From positions 248,001 to 312,000 of the forward strand of contig CAVPFB010000004.1 of NCBI GenBank assembly GCA_963703665.1: a stretch of DNA of 64,000 nucleotides. Direction: 5' to 3'. A program made the translations under genes and the position numbers. The DNA is from AP-15 sp963703665 (GTDB taxonomy: Bacteria; Pseudomonadota; Alphaproteobacteria; ATCC43930; CGMCC-115725). Under the pieces are notes generated by a model. That model had not been told where the DNA came from and made no database searches. It saw only the letters and a list, made by a program, of their open reading frames with translations. Shown piece after piece: positions 17,034 through 25,866 of the stretch; position 1 is the stretch's first letter, and each line of letters begins with the position of its first letter.

Positions 17034-18368
17034 TCACGCCGCGCCGGAAGCGCCGGAGACCGGCGGATCGAGCAGCTGCAGGTCGGGCCGCAACCGCAGC
17101 GCCAGCGCGCTGCCGATCAGCAGCAATACGATCGACCCGAGAAACGGCAAGTTCCAGCTTCCGGTCAGATCGATCGTGTAGCCGAAGACAAACGGCGAGA
17201 TCATGCCGGCCAGCCCGAAGCCGAAATTCATGATGCCGCTGGCCGAACCGGCGTAGCGCGGGGCGATGTGCATCGGCACCGACCAGATCGGGGCGACCAC
17301 CAGCTCGACGCAGAAGAACGCCAAGGACAGACACGGAGCGACGACTGCAAGATTGTGCGACAGGACTACCGGGATCAGGAACACAAAGCCGCCGAACAGG
17401 CCCCCCGCAATGACCCCGCAGCGCGCAGTCCGCAGATTTCCGGTGCGCTTGAGAATGCGGTCGCTGACCACGCCGCCGAGGGTGTCGCCGATCACACCCG
17501 AGAAGAATACAGCGGACGAGAAGAACGCCATATTCTTCAAATTCATATGAAAATTATGCGCGAAGTAGGACGGGATCCAGCTCAAGAACAGCCACAACGT
17601 CCAGCCGTAACAAAAATCCACCGCCGTCACCGGCAGCACGCGCCTGGCGAGGCTGGACCACGGCACCTTGGGGTGGGCGACCAGGGGCCCGCGGCCAACA
17701 TCCAGCCGCTCGATCTCTTCCGCGGTGATCCGGGGGTGGGCGCGCGGGTCGTCGCGAAAAAACCAGACCCAGACCGCCATCCAGATCAGGCTGGCACCGC
17801 CGACCACGACAAAGGAGCCGCGCCACGAAACGATCGGGATCAGCCAGGCGAGCAGAAGCGGCGTCAGGGTGTTGCCGACCCGTGAGAAGGTGTGGGTGAT
17901 ACCCTGCGCAAAACCCCACCGGCCGGGCGGCATCCAGGCCGCCATCGCGCGCGTCGCCGTCGGAAACGCAGCGCCCTCGCCAAAGCCGAGGGCGAGACGC
18001 ACGAGGAAGAGGGTGGCGAGCCCGCCGACGGCCCCGGTCAATGCCGTCGAGACGCAGACGACCAGGCTCGAAACCCCGAGAGTCAGACGCGGGCCGAATT
18101 TGTCTCCGAGCCAACCGCCGATCAGCTGGAACAGCGCGTAGGGATAGGCGAAGGCCGAAAACGCAAAACCGAGCGCCGTGTTGCTGAGGCCGAGATCGTG
18201 CTTGATCAGCGGCGCCGCGGTCGAAACATTGACCCGGTCGACATAGAAGATCAGGTACATCAGGCATAAGAGGAACAGCACTTGATTGGGGATGCTGCTC
18301 CAAGCCGCGGGGCGCAGCGCGCCGGCGGCGGTCGGCATGGCCTCGTCGGCCCGGTCGCGTGTCCTCAT
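17034..18368 (-). CDS. MFS transporter, anion:cation symporter (ACS) type
   Basis: A 444-residue inner-membrane carrier with twelve predicted helices, of the major facilitator ACS group that imports organic anions such as glucarate, galactonate or hydroxybenzoates with protons. The first helix region reads LMYLIFYVDRVNVSTAAP, the usual ACS signature; the loop 2-3 motif is GGWLGDKFGPRLTLG, and a second G-D-x-x-G-G-x-x-S-D-R repeat lies in the middle at GDTLGGVVSDRILKR. It follows the TauD-type dioxygenase by only 15 bases and should be the last gene of that transcription unit, so it probably imports the oxygenase substrate or a related acid. Confidence 0.88.
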   Translation of the reverse strand: MRTRDRADEAMPTAAGALRPAAWSSIPNQVLFLLCLMYLIFYVDRVNVSTAAPLIKHDLGLSNTALGFAFSAFAYPYALFQLIGGWLGDKFGPRLTLGVSSLVVCVSTALTGAVGGLATLFLVRLALGFGEGAAFPTATRAMAAWMPPGRWGFAQGITHTFSRVGNTLTPLLLAWLIPIVSWRGSFVVVGGASLIWMAVWVWFFRDDPRAHPRITAEEIERLDVGRGPLVAHPKVPWSSLARRVLPVTAVDFCYGWTLWLFLSWIPSYFAHNFHMNLKNMAFFSSAVFFSGVIGDTLGGVVSDRILKRTGNLRTARCGVIAGGLFGGFVFLIPVVLSHNLAVVAPCLSLAFFCVELVVAPIWSVPMHIAPRYAGSASGIMNFGFGLAGMISPFVFGYTIDLTGSWNLPFLGSIVLLLIGSALALRLRPDLQLLDPPVSGASGAA

Positions 18369-18383
18369 CTCAGTGTCCCTGCC

Positions 18384-19277
18384 TCAGGCTGTCGGCCTCG
18401 TCTCGCCTTTGATCTGGGTGCGGTGCATCACCCGGCGCGCCTCGGGGTCGAACGGATCTCGTCGGTGCATCGTGCAGCGATTGTCCCAGAGCAGGAGATC
18501 GCCGACCCGCCAGGTGTTGTACCAAGTGAGCTCGTCGCGGGTCGCGCAAGCCCAAATCTCGTCGAGCAACGCCTCGGATCGGGCGAGCGGAAGACCTTCG
18601 ATATAGGCGTTGCGGCGACGGCCGAGATAGAGGCATTGGCGTCCTGTCTCGGGATGCCGGCAGACCAGCGGATGAACCGTGCCCGGCGCCTCGCGCGGAT
18701 CGTCGGACGGCATCACACCGGCGCGCAGATAGCCGCCGCTGTTGTAGGTCCCGTCATGCTTCACCCGTAGCCCGGCAAGGCGCGCCTTGAGGCTCGCGGG
18801 CAGCGTCTCATAGGCCCGATACATGTTGACGAACCCGGTGTTGCCGCCGCCGCCCGCGGGGACCTCGAGCGCGTGAAGGACGCTCGCCTTGGGCGGGTCC
18901 TGCTGATATGACATGTCGGTGTGCCAGACCAGATCGCCGGCACCGAGGCTGCCGATCGGGGCGCCGTTTTCGATGACGTTCGAGACGATGTAAATCTCGG
19001 GATAGCCCTCGACAAGGCGTCGCCCGGTTTCTTGGATCGGCGCCAAATCCAGATCGCCAAGACGGCGGCTGAACGCGACCAGCTCTTCGTCGCCGACGGT
19101 CTGATCGCGGAACAGCAGCACCAGGTTATCGAGCCAAGCCCGGTGAATTGCCGCGAAGCCGTGCTCGTCGACATCGCGCAGGTCGACGCCTCCGATGACG
19201 GCGCCCAAGGCCCTGCCGGTCGGCGTGACGGTTATCTCCCGCGCTCGCGCAGCCTCGGCTTGGACATTAACGGCCAT
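18384..19277 (-). CDS. TauD/TfdA family Fe(II)/2-oxoglutarate dioxygenase
   Basis: A 297-residue non-haem iron dioxygenase that couples 2-oxoglutarate decarboxylation to substrate hydroxylation. The metal triad is visible: H and D in VWHTDMSY near residue 117, and the distal His in NRCTMHRRD near 262; the 2-oxoglutarate Arg lies in VMHRTQIKG. The ATG at 19277 is close behind the solute-binding-protein gene (21-base gap). Together with the two substrate receptors and the MFS carrier it suggests uptake and hydroxylating breakdown of one compound class (sulfonate, phenoxyacetate or similar), but the exact substrate is unknown. Confidence 0.9.
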   Translation of the reverse strand: MAVNVQAEAARAREITVTPTGRALGAVIGGVDLRDVDEHGFAAIHRAWLDNLVLLFRDQTVGDEELVAFSRRLGDLDLAPIQETGRRLVEGYPEIYIVSNVIENGAPIGSLGAGDLVWHTDMSYQQDPPKASVLHALEVPAGGGGNTGFVNMYRAYETLPASLKARLAGLRVKHDGTYNSGGYLRAGVMPSDDPREAPGTVHPLVCRHPETGRQCLYLGRRRNAYIEGLPLARSEALLDEIWACATRDELTWYNTWRVGDLLLWDNRCTMHRRDPFDPEARRVMHRTQIKGETRPTA

Positions 19278-19298
19278 ATCTACCTCCGGTTACGTGCG

Positions 19299-20948
19299 TC
19301 AACGATCCAGCCAAACATCGACCAGGTCTTGGCCGATATACTGGCTTGGGGTCATGTTCCAGCCTTTGACATTCGCGGCGGTGGGGACGATCCGGTTGTA
19401 CCAAAGGATCGGGACTGTATATGCCTGCGTCAGCGCGTGGCGCTCGAACTCGCGGACAATCAGCAAGCGGCGACGTGGATCGGGCGTGACTGCCTGTCCG
19501 ATATAGAGCGCATCGAGATAGTGGTCGATCGACGAAGAGTAGTTCTCCGGCGAAAGATCGCGCGAGACGTATTTTGTCAGCTGCAAGGTCGGGTCGTCGA
19601 AATAATCGCCGCTAAAGTCGATGGCGGCATCGAAACTTCCGTCGGCAAGCGCTTGGGTCCAGCCCTTTAGCGGAAGTTTCGCCTGGTCTACGTCGAGGCC
19701 GATCGCCCGCCACGATTGGGCCACGTAATCGCCTCCCGGGATCCACGGCATCGGCAGATCGCGATTAGTCAGCTTGACCTTCAGCTTCGGCACTCCGGCC
19801 TCGGCCAGCAGCCGGTTCGCTTCGGCGCGCGATGCCGCGGCGTCGCGCCAATAACCGGGCAGCGGGACCAGTTCCGCCTCCGGGGTGGCCATGCTGAAGC
19901 CCGGCCGCAACAGCCCGCCGACGAATTTGAGCACTGTGGCTCGCGACAGCAGTTCGGCACCCCCCCATCGGTCGATGGCGAGCGAGAGCGCCCGCCGCAC
20001 CCGCACATCGTCATAAGGCGGACGCTTCGTGTTGAAGACGACCAGCAGGTTCAGCAAGGTCGGGCTCTCGTAGATCGCGAACTTATCGCCGCCGGACGCG
20101 ATCAGGTCGTCACGCTCGTTCGGGCTGATAAAGCGAAAGTCGGCCATGATCCGGCCGTCCTTGAATCCCTCGATCATCTTGGCGCCGGTGACGAAGTCGG
20201 CGCGGTAGCCGTCGAGGTAAGGCCTGCCCGGCTGGAAATACCGATCGAAGCGCCGGCCGGTCCAATGGTCGCCCTTGACGTGCTCGACAAAAACGAAAGC
20301 GCCGGTCCCGAGTATGTGGCTGAGCGGGAACAGCGGGTCTTGCTTGAGCTTCGCCGCGCTGTAGATCGAGTTCCACTCCGAGGCGAAGTTCTGCAGCATC
20401 GCCGCCTCGGGCCATTTCAGGTGGAAGACGACGGTCAGCGGGTCCGGCGTATCGATCGCGCCGATCGCGGCATAATTCACTCGCCGCACCGAGACGACCC
20501 CGGGGCCCGGCCGAACGATGCGCTCGTAGCTCACCCTCACGTCCTCAGACGTCAGTAGAGACCCGTCGTGAAACCGCACGCCGGGCCGCAGCTTGAAGAT
20601 GTAGGTGAGCTTGTCGGGCGAGACCGTCCACGATTCGGCAAGGCCGCCCTCGACCTGCGGGTAGTTGGCAGTCTCGAATTTGAGCAAGGTCGAGTAGTGC
20701 GGCGCGATCGGATGCAAGGTCGCGAACGACACGTTGGCGTGACAGTCGTAGTTCGGCGGCTCGGCATCGACCGCGAAATCGAGCACGCCGCCGCGTTTCG
20801 GGATGGGCTCGCCCAAGGCCAGCAGCGCGCTGGGACGGGTGACGACCAAGCCCGCGGCAAAGGCCAGGAGGGAGCGCCGACGGACGCCCGCCGCAGCCCG
20901 GCGGCGCGGCAGCAAGCCGGCGTGCCGATCCGTCATCGACGCATCCAT
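19299..20948 (-). CDS. ABC transporter substrate-binding protein, family 5 (peptide/nickel/opine type)
   Basis: A 549-residue periplasmic receptor of SBP family 5. The N-terminus has two Arg-rich stretches then LLAFAAGLVVTRPSALLALG, a signal peptide possibly of the Tat kind (RRRSLLAFA). Family segments are LAESWTVSPDKLTYIFKLRP near residue 110, GVRFHDGSLLTSEDVRVS, VRRALSLAIDRW near 345, and a C-terminal QAYTVPILWYNRI. The start at ATG 20948 is preferred to 20936. No ABC permease or ATPase gene lies nearby, so it works with components encoded elsewhere or is an orphan. It sits in the minus-strand run TAXI receptor, SBP, TauD, MFS. Confidence 0.88.
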   Translation of the reverse strand: MDASMTDRHAGLLPRRRAAAGVRRRSLLAFAAGLVVTRPSALLALGEPIPKRGGVLDFAVDAEPPNYDCHANVSFATLHPIAPHYSTLLKFETANYPQVEGGLAESWTVSPDKLTYIFKLRPGVRFHDGSLLTSEDVRVSYERIVRPGPGVVSVRRVNYAAIGAIDTPDPLTVVFHLKWPEAAMLQNFASEWNSIYSAAKLKQDPLFPLSHILGTGAFVFVEHVKGDHWTGRRFDRYFQPGRPYLDGYRADFVTGAKMIEGFKDGRIMADFRFISPNERDDLIASGGDKFAIYESPTLLNLLVVFNTKRPPYDDVRVRRALSLAIDRWGGAELLSRATVLKFVGGLLRPGFSMATPEAELVPLPGYWRDAAASRAEANRLLAEAGVPKLKVKLTNRDLPMPWIPGGDYVAQSWRAIGLDVDQAKLPLKGWTQALADGSFDAAIDFSGDYFDDPTLQLTKYVSRDLSPENYSSSIDHYLDALYIGQAVTPDPRRRLLIVREFERHALTQAYTVPILWYNRIVPTAANVKGWNMTPSQYIGQDLVDVWLDR

Positions 20949-20983
20949 CCCGATCAAAATGGTGTCGTGGGGGCGCGGCAATT

Positions 20984-22132
20984 CTATCGGGCCTGGCTTT
21001 TTTCCCAACGCTCGAACTGCCCGAAGAGATCGTCCTTCTGCTGTTGGGTCAGCGGCGCCGAACCCGTCGCCTGCTGGCGCCCTTCGATAAAGCGGGCGAA
21101 GATCGATTTCAGATCCTGCTCGCTGGGCGCTGCGGCGACCTGGGTGTTGCGCTGCAGCCAATCGGCCGCCGGCGGAAAGCGCCGCCAGCCGGGGAGTTCG
21201 GCGGCGATGTTGACCTCCCGCCACTTCGGGTCATGGCCGGGCGTCAGCAGCGACTGGAACCCGGTAAAAAAGGCGTCGACGAAATTGACGACGTTGCGGT
21301 AGCGCTCGGAATCGGGCTGAAGATTTGCCACCGCCAGCACCGCGCCGACGGCGATCGTGTCGATCGGCTGGTCGGCGGGGACCAGCCCTGGATAATCCGC
21401 GGCGGTGAGGCTCGTCGGCACGTAAACGCCGGTGATCGTCGCATCGACCGGGATCGCCAGGAAGTGCAGCCCGTCCCGGCCGTCGAGGCCCTGGAACAGC
21501 GGGGCGGGCTTGCCGGCGACAAAGGCCAGCGCCGCGATTTCGCCGCGGCGCAGCTTTTCGAGCGCCACCTCCTGGCCGTCGTTGGTGGCGACAATCGGAA
21601 TCCGCAACAGGCCGAACAGCCGGTCAGCGGTGATCTCGGTGCCGGCGCCACGCAGATCGACATTGACTTTTTGATTGGCGAGGTCGGCGACGGTCTTGAT
21701 GTCGCGCCGCGCCAACAGGTGGAATTCCTCGTTGTAGAGCTTGGCGACATAGGTGATCCGGTTCTCGATGCCGGGAAAGAGGTTCTGCTGGCGGGCGTAG
21801 TTGAGCACGTCATCCTGCAGAATAGCCATGTCGATGCCACGGAGCAGATCGAGGTCGGAAATGTTCTGCAGCGCCCCCTTGCCGACGACCGGCAGGACCC
21901 GCCTTGTCGCGCCGTCGTCGATGACGTTGGCCAGATCCTCGGCAATGCGCACCGAAATCCCGGCGGCGCGCCCGGTCTCCACCTCGACCACACCGCGGTT
22001 GACGGCGACTTCCGGCGGCGGAGCGGCGTAGCGTGCCGCGCCGTAGCGCGCTGCGCCGGCCAACGGCCCGCAGCAGACGAGCGCCGCGACCGACAGGGCT
22101 AGAAGGATGGTCTTGTTCACGGTGGCCGCCAT
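20984..22132 (-). CDS. TAXI-family TRAP transporter solute-binding protein
   Basis: A 382-residue periplasmic receptor of the TAXI subfamily of TRAP transporters. A signal peptide runs through TILLALSVAALVCCGPLAGA. Typical segments are GISVRIAEDLANVIDDG, DMAILQDDVLNYA near 110, ITYVAKLYNEEFHLLARRDI near 135, and NQKVNVDLRGAGTEITADRL near 165. The C-terminus has an added helical tail with a Gln-rich stretch. ATG 22132 follows the stop of the upstream gene after one base, so translation is coupled. The fused membrane subunit (DctM-like) that TAXI receptors need is not in the window. Confidence 0.85.
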   Translation of the reverse strand: MAATVNKTILLALSVAALVCCGPLAGAARYGAARYAAPPPEVAVNRGVVEVETGRAAGISVRIAEDLANVIDDGATRRVLPVVGKGALQNISDLDLLRGIDMAILQDDVLNYARQQNLFPGIENRITYVAKLYNEEFHLLARRDIKTVADLANQKVNVDLRGAGTEITADRLFGLLRIPIVATNDGQEVALEKLRRGEIAALAFVAGKPAPLFQGLDGRDGLHFLAIPVDATITGVYVPTSLTAADYPGLVPADQPIDTIAVGAVLAVANLQPDSERYRNVVNFVDAFFTGFQSLLTPGHDPKWREVNIAAELPGWRRFPPAADWLQRNTQVAAAPSEQDLKSIFARFIEGRQQATGSAPLTQQQKDDLFGQFERWEKSQAR

Positions 22133-22133
22133 C

Positions 22134-22979
22134 TCATTTGGTTTCGAGGCTATGCAGGTAAGGTGCTGCGTTGCTCGCACCGAGGCCGAGCGCCCGACGG
22201 TACCAGAACAGCGCTTTTGCGCGGTCGCCGCGCATGCGGCGCAGGCCGATGCGGGCGAGAAAGATCGGATCGAAGGTGGCGCCCGCGCGCAGCGCCGCCG
22301 GCCCGTCGCCGCCATCGGCAGCGCGCTCGTAGAAGAGCCGCGCCGAGGCGATGTCGCCGGCGCGCAGGAATGCGTCGCCGCGCGCCAACAGCCCGGCGAG
22401 CTGTCGGTCTGGCAAGCGCGCTGGAAGCATCGGCGGGCTCGGCCTGCCGGTCGGTTTCATCGCCGCCGGTCGTGGCGCCGGGCCGGCGGCAATTATCGGC
22501 GCTAGCTTGGCTGCGCCGCTGCCGGCGGGCAATGCCGGCGCATTGCCGGCGATCCTCGCCACCGCCGCCGGGTCGGCCGTCACGGCGGCGGCGCGCTCCG
22601 CTGGATTGCGCAGCGGCACGGCCACGACATCACCGCTGCGCTCGCGGATCGGCTGCGCCGCGGCGGTCGGCTTGGCCGGCGGCTGCAGCAAGGCGAAGGC
22701 GATGCCAAAGAAAACGCCGATCGTCGCCGCAGCGACGACGGCGACTGTGGCGAGGTGTGCGACAATGGCGAGCGAAGGCGCGCGATCGCAGCGGCCCGCA
22801 ACCGCCGCGGAGCCTTCGGGGATCGGCAGCATCCGATCGGCCACCGCGTGCGGGTGCAAGGCGAGTCGGGCGCCGGCAGCAGGCTCGCCTGCCTCGCCGC
22901 GCCGCCGCCGATGCTCCGGCGAGACCTCGGCGGAGACGTCGAGCGACCTCCAGGGGTCAACCCGCCGCGAAATGCTCAA
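22134..22979 (-). CDS. Single-pass membrane protein with Sel1-like/TPR C-terminus
   Basis: A 281-residue protein with one membrane helix near residues 70-95 (LAIVAHLATVAVVAAATIGVFF), a Pro/Ala-rich periplasmic linker, and a C-terminal domain with paired helices (LAGLLARGDAFLRAGDIASARLFYERAADGG, then RMRGDRAKALFWYRRALGLGA) like Sel1 or TPR repeats that bind partner proteins. The start is a TTG at 22979 with GGAG seven bases before. A competing ATG at 23034 has a ribosome binding site but leads to a 26-codon reading in another frame, so an indel near 22960 could hide a longer N-terminus. Its close link to the TAXI receptor gene suggests a helper role, which is inference. Confidence 0.65.
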   Translation of the reverse strand: MSISRRVDPWRSLDVSAEVSPEHRRRRGEAGEPAAGARLALHPHAVADRMLPIPEGSAAVAGRCDRAPSLAIVAHLATVAVVAAATIGVFFGIAFALLQPPAKPTAAAQPIRERSGDVVAVPLRNPAERAAAVTADPAAVARIAGNAPALPAGSGAAKLAPIIAAGPAPRPAAMKPTGRPSPPMLPARLPDRQLAGLLARGDAFLRAGDIASARLFYERAADGGDGPAALRAGATFDPIFLARIGLRRMRGDRAKALFWYRRALGLGASNAAPYLHSLETK

Positions 22980-23531
22980 CCTGCGCTCCAGGGATTGCGG
23001 TCCGAACCTCCGTTGCCGCGCGATCGGCGCTCATGACTAATCCTCTTCCCCGACGAGGCCTGAACGGAAGGGGGTAGCAGAGCATCTTCAGGCTCGCACC
23101 GTTGCATCCGGGGACCCTCCCCGGCAAGCCCGCGAAACGGATCTGCCAAGGTCGGCTTGTTGTGTTGGATCCTCGCCAAGACCATTCCGCGCTGCCGCCG
23201 CCGACGGCGTGGAGGAGTTCTTGCGCAATTGCTCGCCTGACAGACGCGGAAGCAAAGGCGTAAACCTGAAGGTCATTTATTCGTCATCGACGAATTTTGG
23301 TCAAGCCTTGAGGTTGCCCCCGACCGCAATAATCATTTTGCCGGGCGAAATTTGGTTAAGACTATCCCGGACCCGATCAAAAGCTGGCGCCGAGAGCTCA
23401 AGATCGGTGAAGAGGGGTCCCGAGGCCGGCCTTGGCCTGCCCGAAATTCTGAACTTGGGAGTGCCGTTCGCGAGATCGCCTCGTCATCCTCGCAGGCGAT
23501 TGCCGCAGACTGCAGTGCGAATGCAAGCCCG
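22980..23531. other. Intergenic stretch, no gene recognised
   Basis: About 550 bases between two minus-strand genes. Several small readings exist on both strands but none has a known motif, a good ribosome binding site or the codon use of the neighbours. Part of it (23260-23360) is lower in GC and could hold a promoter for the gene ending at 22134. No repeat or hairpin terminator was seen. Confidence 0.4.
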
Positions 23532-23747
23532 TCAATTTCGCGAGCAATGCCCATCGCGCCATTTGCCGTGCTTGGCATAGCCGGCGGGCACCTAATGCCA
23601 GCCGTGCCCGCAGCGGGTGCCGGCGGGGGCGATGTTCGCCGCCGGCGCGACCGCCTCACGGTTCGGAAACCGCGGCGCTGCGACGGCGACAGCGCTGATC
23701 GCGGCGAGGCCGACGAAAGCGGCGGCAATCGATGTCGGGGCACGCAT
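23532..23747 (-). pseudogene. Small secreted cysteine protein with an in-frame TAG
   Basis: The reading starts at ATG 23747 (AAGGATA ribosome binding site upstream) with a signal peptide MRAPTSIAAAFVGLAAISAV. The mature part ends at TAG 23592-23594 after GTRCGHGWH, giving 51 residues. In the same frame past the TAG the sequence continues VPAGYAKHGKWRDGHCSRN to TGA at 23532. That continuation has the form of the family C-G-x-G-W-H-x-V-P-x-G-Y...G-x-C seen in small alphaproteobacterial secreted proteins, so the stop is probably a nonsense change (or base error) in a 71-residue gene. The function of the family is unknown. Confidence 0.6.
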
Positions 23748-23803
23748 TTCGATATCCTTCGTCCGTCCCTGTTCGGCCAAGAGCGGCGCCCAAATTTCGG
23801 CGG

Positions 23804-24544
23804 TCAGCGCGGGCCCGGCACCCTCGGGTCCGGCGCCTCTGCTGCGGCGTCGAGAACGGTCCCGGAAACCGGCTCGACCCAGACCAAGTGGTCCGAGATC
23901 CCCTTGACCCCCGGCACGTTCTCGGCTGCGACGCGCAATGCCGCGCGTTCGTGCTCGTCGAAGACGACCCCGTCGAGAGCGACCACCCCATCGACGACGG
24001 TGATCGTCAGCCCGCCCCGCGGCGCCCAGTTGGCGTTGGCCAATTCGGCCAGCACGCGCGTGCGGATATCCTCGTCGCCGGCAGCCGGGGCTTGCCGCTT
24101 GTCGAGCGCCCGCGCCAGGGCAGCGAGCAAATCGGCGCGGCCGACGATGCCGACCAGCACGCCGCCGTCGATGACCGGCAGCCGCTTAACCCGGTGACGC
24201 TCCATCAGCGCAACGATCTCGGCGAGCGGCGCCTCCGGGCCGACGACGACGACCTTGCGGGTCATCAGCTCCTCGACCACTCGACCGTGCGTCCTGACGT
24301 ATTCGCCGGCCATATGCCCCGGACCCATAATGAATTCGAGCCACGGCCAATGACGCTTCTCGGTGGCGATCTCGCTGCGGTGCAGCAAATCGCCTTCGGT
24401 CAGGATCCCGACCAGTTTGCCGCCCGCATCCACCACCGGCAGGCCGCTGATCCTGCGATCGAGCATCAGCCGAATGGCCTCGCGGATCGGCGCGCCGGGC
24501 ATGATCGAGACGATGGCGCGGGTCATCACGTCCGAGGCCAGCAT
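23804..24544 (-). CDS. CBS-pair protein with C-terminal BON domain
   Basis: A 246-residue cytoplasmic regulator-like protein. Two CBS motifs form a Bateman module: CBS1 starts ASDVMTRAIVSIMPGAPIREA and includes RRISGLPVVDAGGKLVGILTEGDL; CBS2 starts ELMTRKVVVVGPEAPL and includes VKRLPVIDGGVLVGIVGRADLL. These usually bind adenine nucleotides. The C-terminal 80 residues form a BON domain (GGLTITVVDGVVALDGVV, then ENVPGVKGISDHL). ATG 24544 is supported by AGGAGA upstream. CBS-BON proteins are widespread in proteobacteria, often tied to stress or energy sensing; the ligand here is unknown. Confidence 0.88.
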   Translation of the reverse strand: MLASDVMTRAIVSIMPGAPIREAIRLMLDRRISGLPVVDAGGKLVGILTEGDLLHRSEIATEKRHWPWLEFIMGPGHMAGEYVRTHGRVVEELMTRKVVVVGPEAPLAEIVALMERHRVKRLPVIDGGVLVGIVGRADLLAALARALDKRQAPAAGDEDIRTRVLAELANANWAPRGGLTITVVDGVVALDGVVFDEHERAALRVAAENVPGVKGISDHLVWVEPVSGTVLDAAAEAPDPRVPGPR

Positions 24545-24593
24545 TGGGCGTCTCCTCTTGTCCGGCGGAATGTGCCGGGCAACAGACGCAACG

Positions 24594-25806
24594 TCAATCT
24601 TGGCGAGCGGCGGCGACCAGTGCTGCAACGCCCGGCAGTTCGCGTCCCTCCAGCCATTCTAGAAAAGCGCCACCGGCGGTCGAGACATAGGACAGCTCGT
24701 CGGTCACCCCGGCAGCGGCAAGGGCGGCCACCGTGTCGCCGCCGCCGGCGACGCTGCGCAACCGGCCCGCACCGGTGAGCTCGGCAGTTTTTTTCGCCAC
24801 CGCCGCGGTGCCGCGGTCGAAGGGCGGCGTCTCGAAGGCGCCGAGCGGCCCGTTCCACACCAGCGTGCGCGCCTCGTCGAGGGCGGCGCCGATGCGCGCC
24901 ACCGTCTTGGGGCCAATGTCGAGGATCATCATGTCGCTTGCCACCGCGTCGATCCCGACCGTGTGCGAATGCGCCGTTCGCGACAGTTCGGCGGCGACGA
25001 CGGCGTCCTCGGGCAGGACGATGCGGCAGTGGCGCTCGCCGGCGAGGGTGAGGATCCGCCGCGCATCGTCCGCCATGTCGCGCTCGCACAGCGATCGTCC
25101 GACCGCGATCCCTTGGGCGTGGAGCATGGTGTTCGCCATCGACCCGCCGATCGCCAGGATATCGACCTTGCCGACGACAAAGCGCAACAGGTCGAGCTTC
25201 GTCGAAACCTTGGCGCCGCCGACCAGCGCCAGAACCGGCCGCGTCGGGTGTTCGAGCGCCACCGAGAGCGCTTCGAGCTCGGCCTCCATCAGCTTGCCGG
25301 CAGCGGCCGGCAGCAGCCGCGCGAGTGCTGCGATCGAGGCGTGCGCGCGATGCGCCGCCGAGAACGCGTCGTCGACATAGACCTCGCCGAGCTCGGCCAG
25401 CGCCTTGGCGAAATCGAGGCGAATTCGCCTCCTCACCCGAATGAAAGCGGAGATTTTCGAGCAGCGCCACCTGCCCCGGACCGAGGGCCGCCACGACCCG
25501 CCGGGCCTCCTCGCCGATGCAGTCGGCGGCAAACGCGACCTCGCGGCCGCCCAATGCCCGGCGCAGCGGCGCCAGCACCGGGCGCAGCGAAAATTCCGGG
25601 TCGGGGCGGCCCTTCGGCCGGCCGAAATGCGACATCACGACAACCATGGCACCCCGATCGATCAGCGCCTCGATGGTCGGCGCCAGACGTTCGATCCGGG
25701 TCGCGTCGGTGACCCGGCCGTCCCTGACCGGAACGTTGAGATCGGCGCGCAGCAGCACCCGTTTGCCATGGACATCGATGTCGTCGAGGATCAGGAAATT
25801 GGGCAT
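24594..25806 (-). CDS. pgk: Phosphoglycerate kinase, one-base frameshift
   Basis: Glycolytic and gluconeogenic enzyme that transfers phosphate between 1,3-bisphosphoglycerate and ADP. The N-terminal part shows RVLLRADLNVPV near residue 15, SHFGRPKG near 60 and LLENLRFHSGEEANS near 115. The rest, in another frame, shows DFAKALAELGEVYVDDAFSA, LVGGAKVSTKLDLL, WNGPLGAFETPPFD and VAGGGDTVAALA. The two halves join near 25416-25418 if one extra base is removed, restoring NSPDFAKAL and giving 403 residues, the usual length. A bacterium of this kind needs Pgk, so a sequencing insertion is likelier than a real mutation, unless a second copy exists. Confidence 0.93.
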
Positions 25807-25866
25807 CGGCTGCTCCGGCGGGCGATCGTGCGGCGTTGATCTTAGCCTCGCCGCACCCGCCCGTCT

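Noticed and set aside
20984..21224. Upstream extension of the family-5 receptor into the TAXI gene
   Set aside because: It overlaps the conserved C-terminus of the TAXI protein; the signal peptide sets the receptor start at 20948.
22351..23040. Long plus-strand alanine/arginine-rich readings opposite the TPR-like gene
   Set aside because: They are typical high-GC shadow frames with no start site and no domain.
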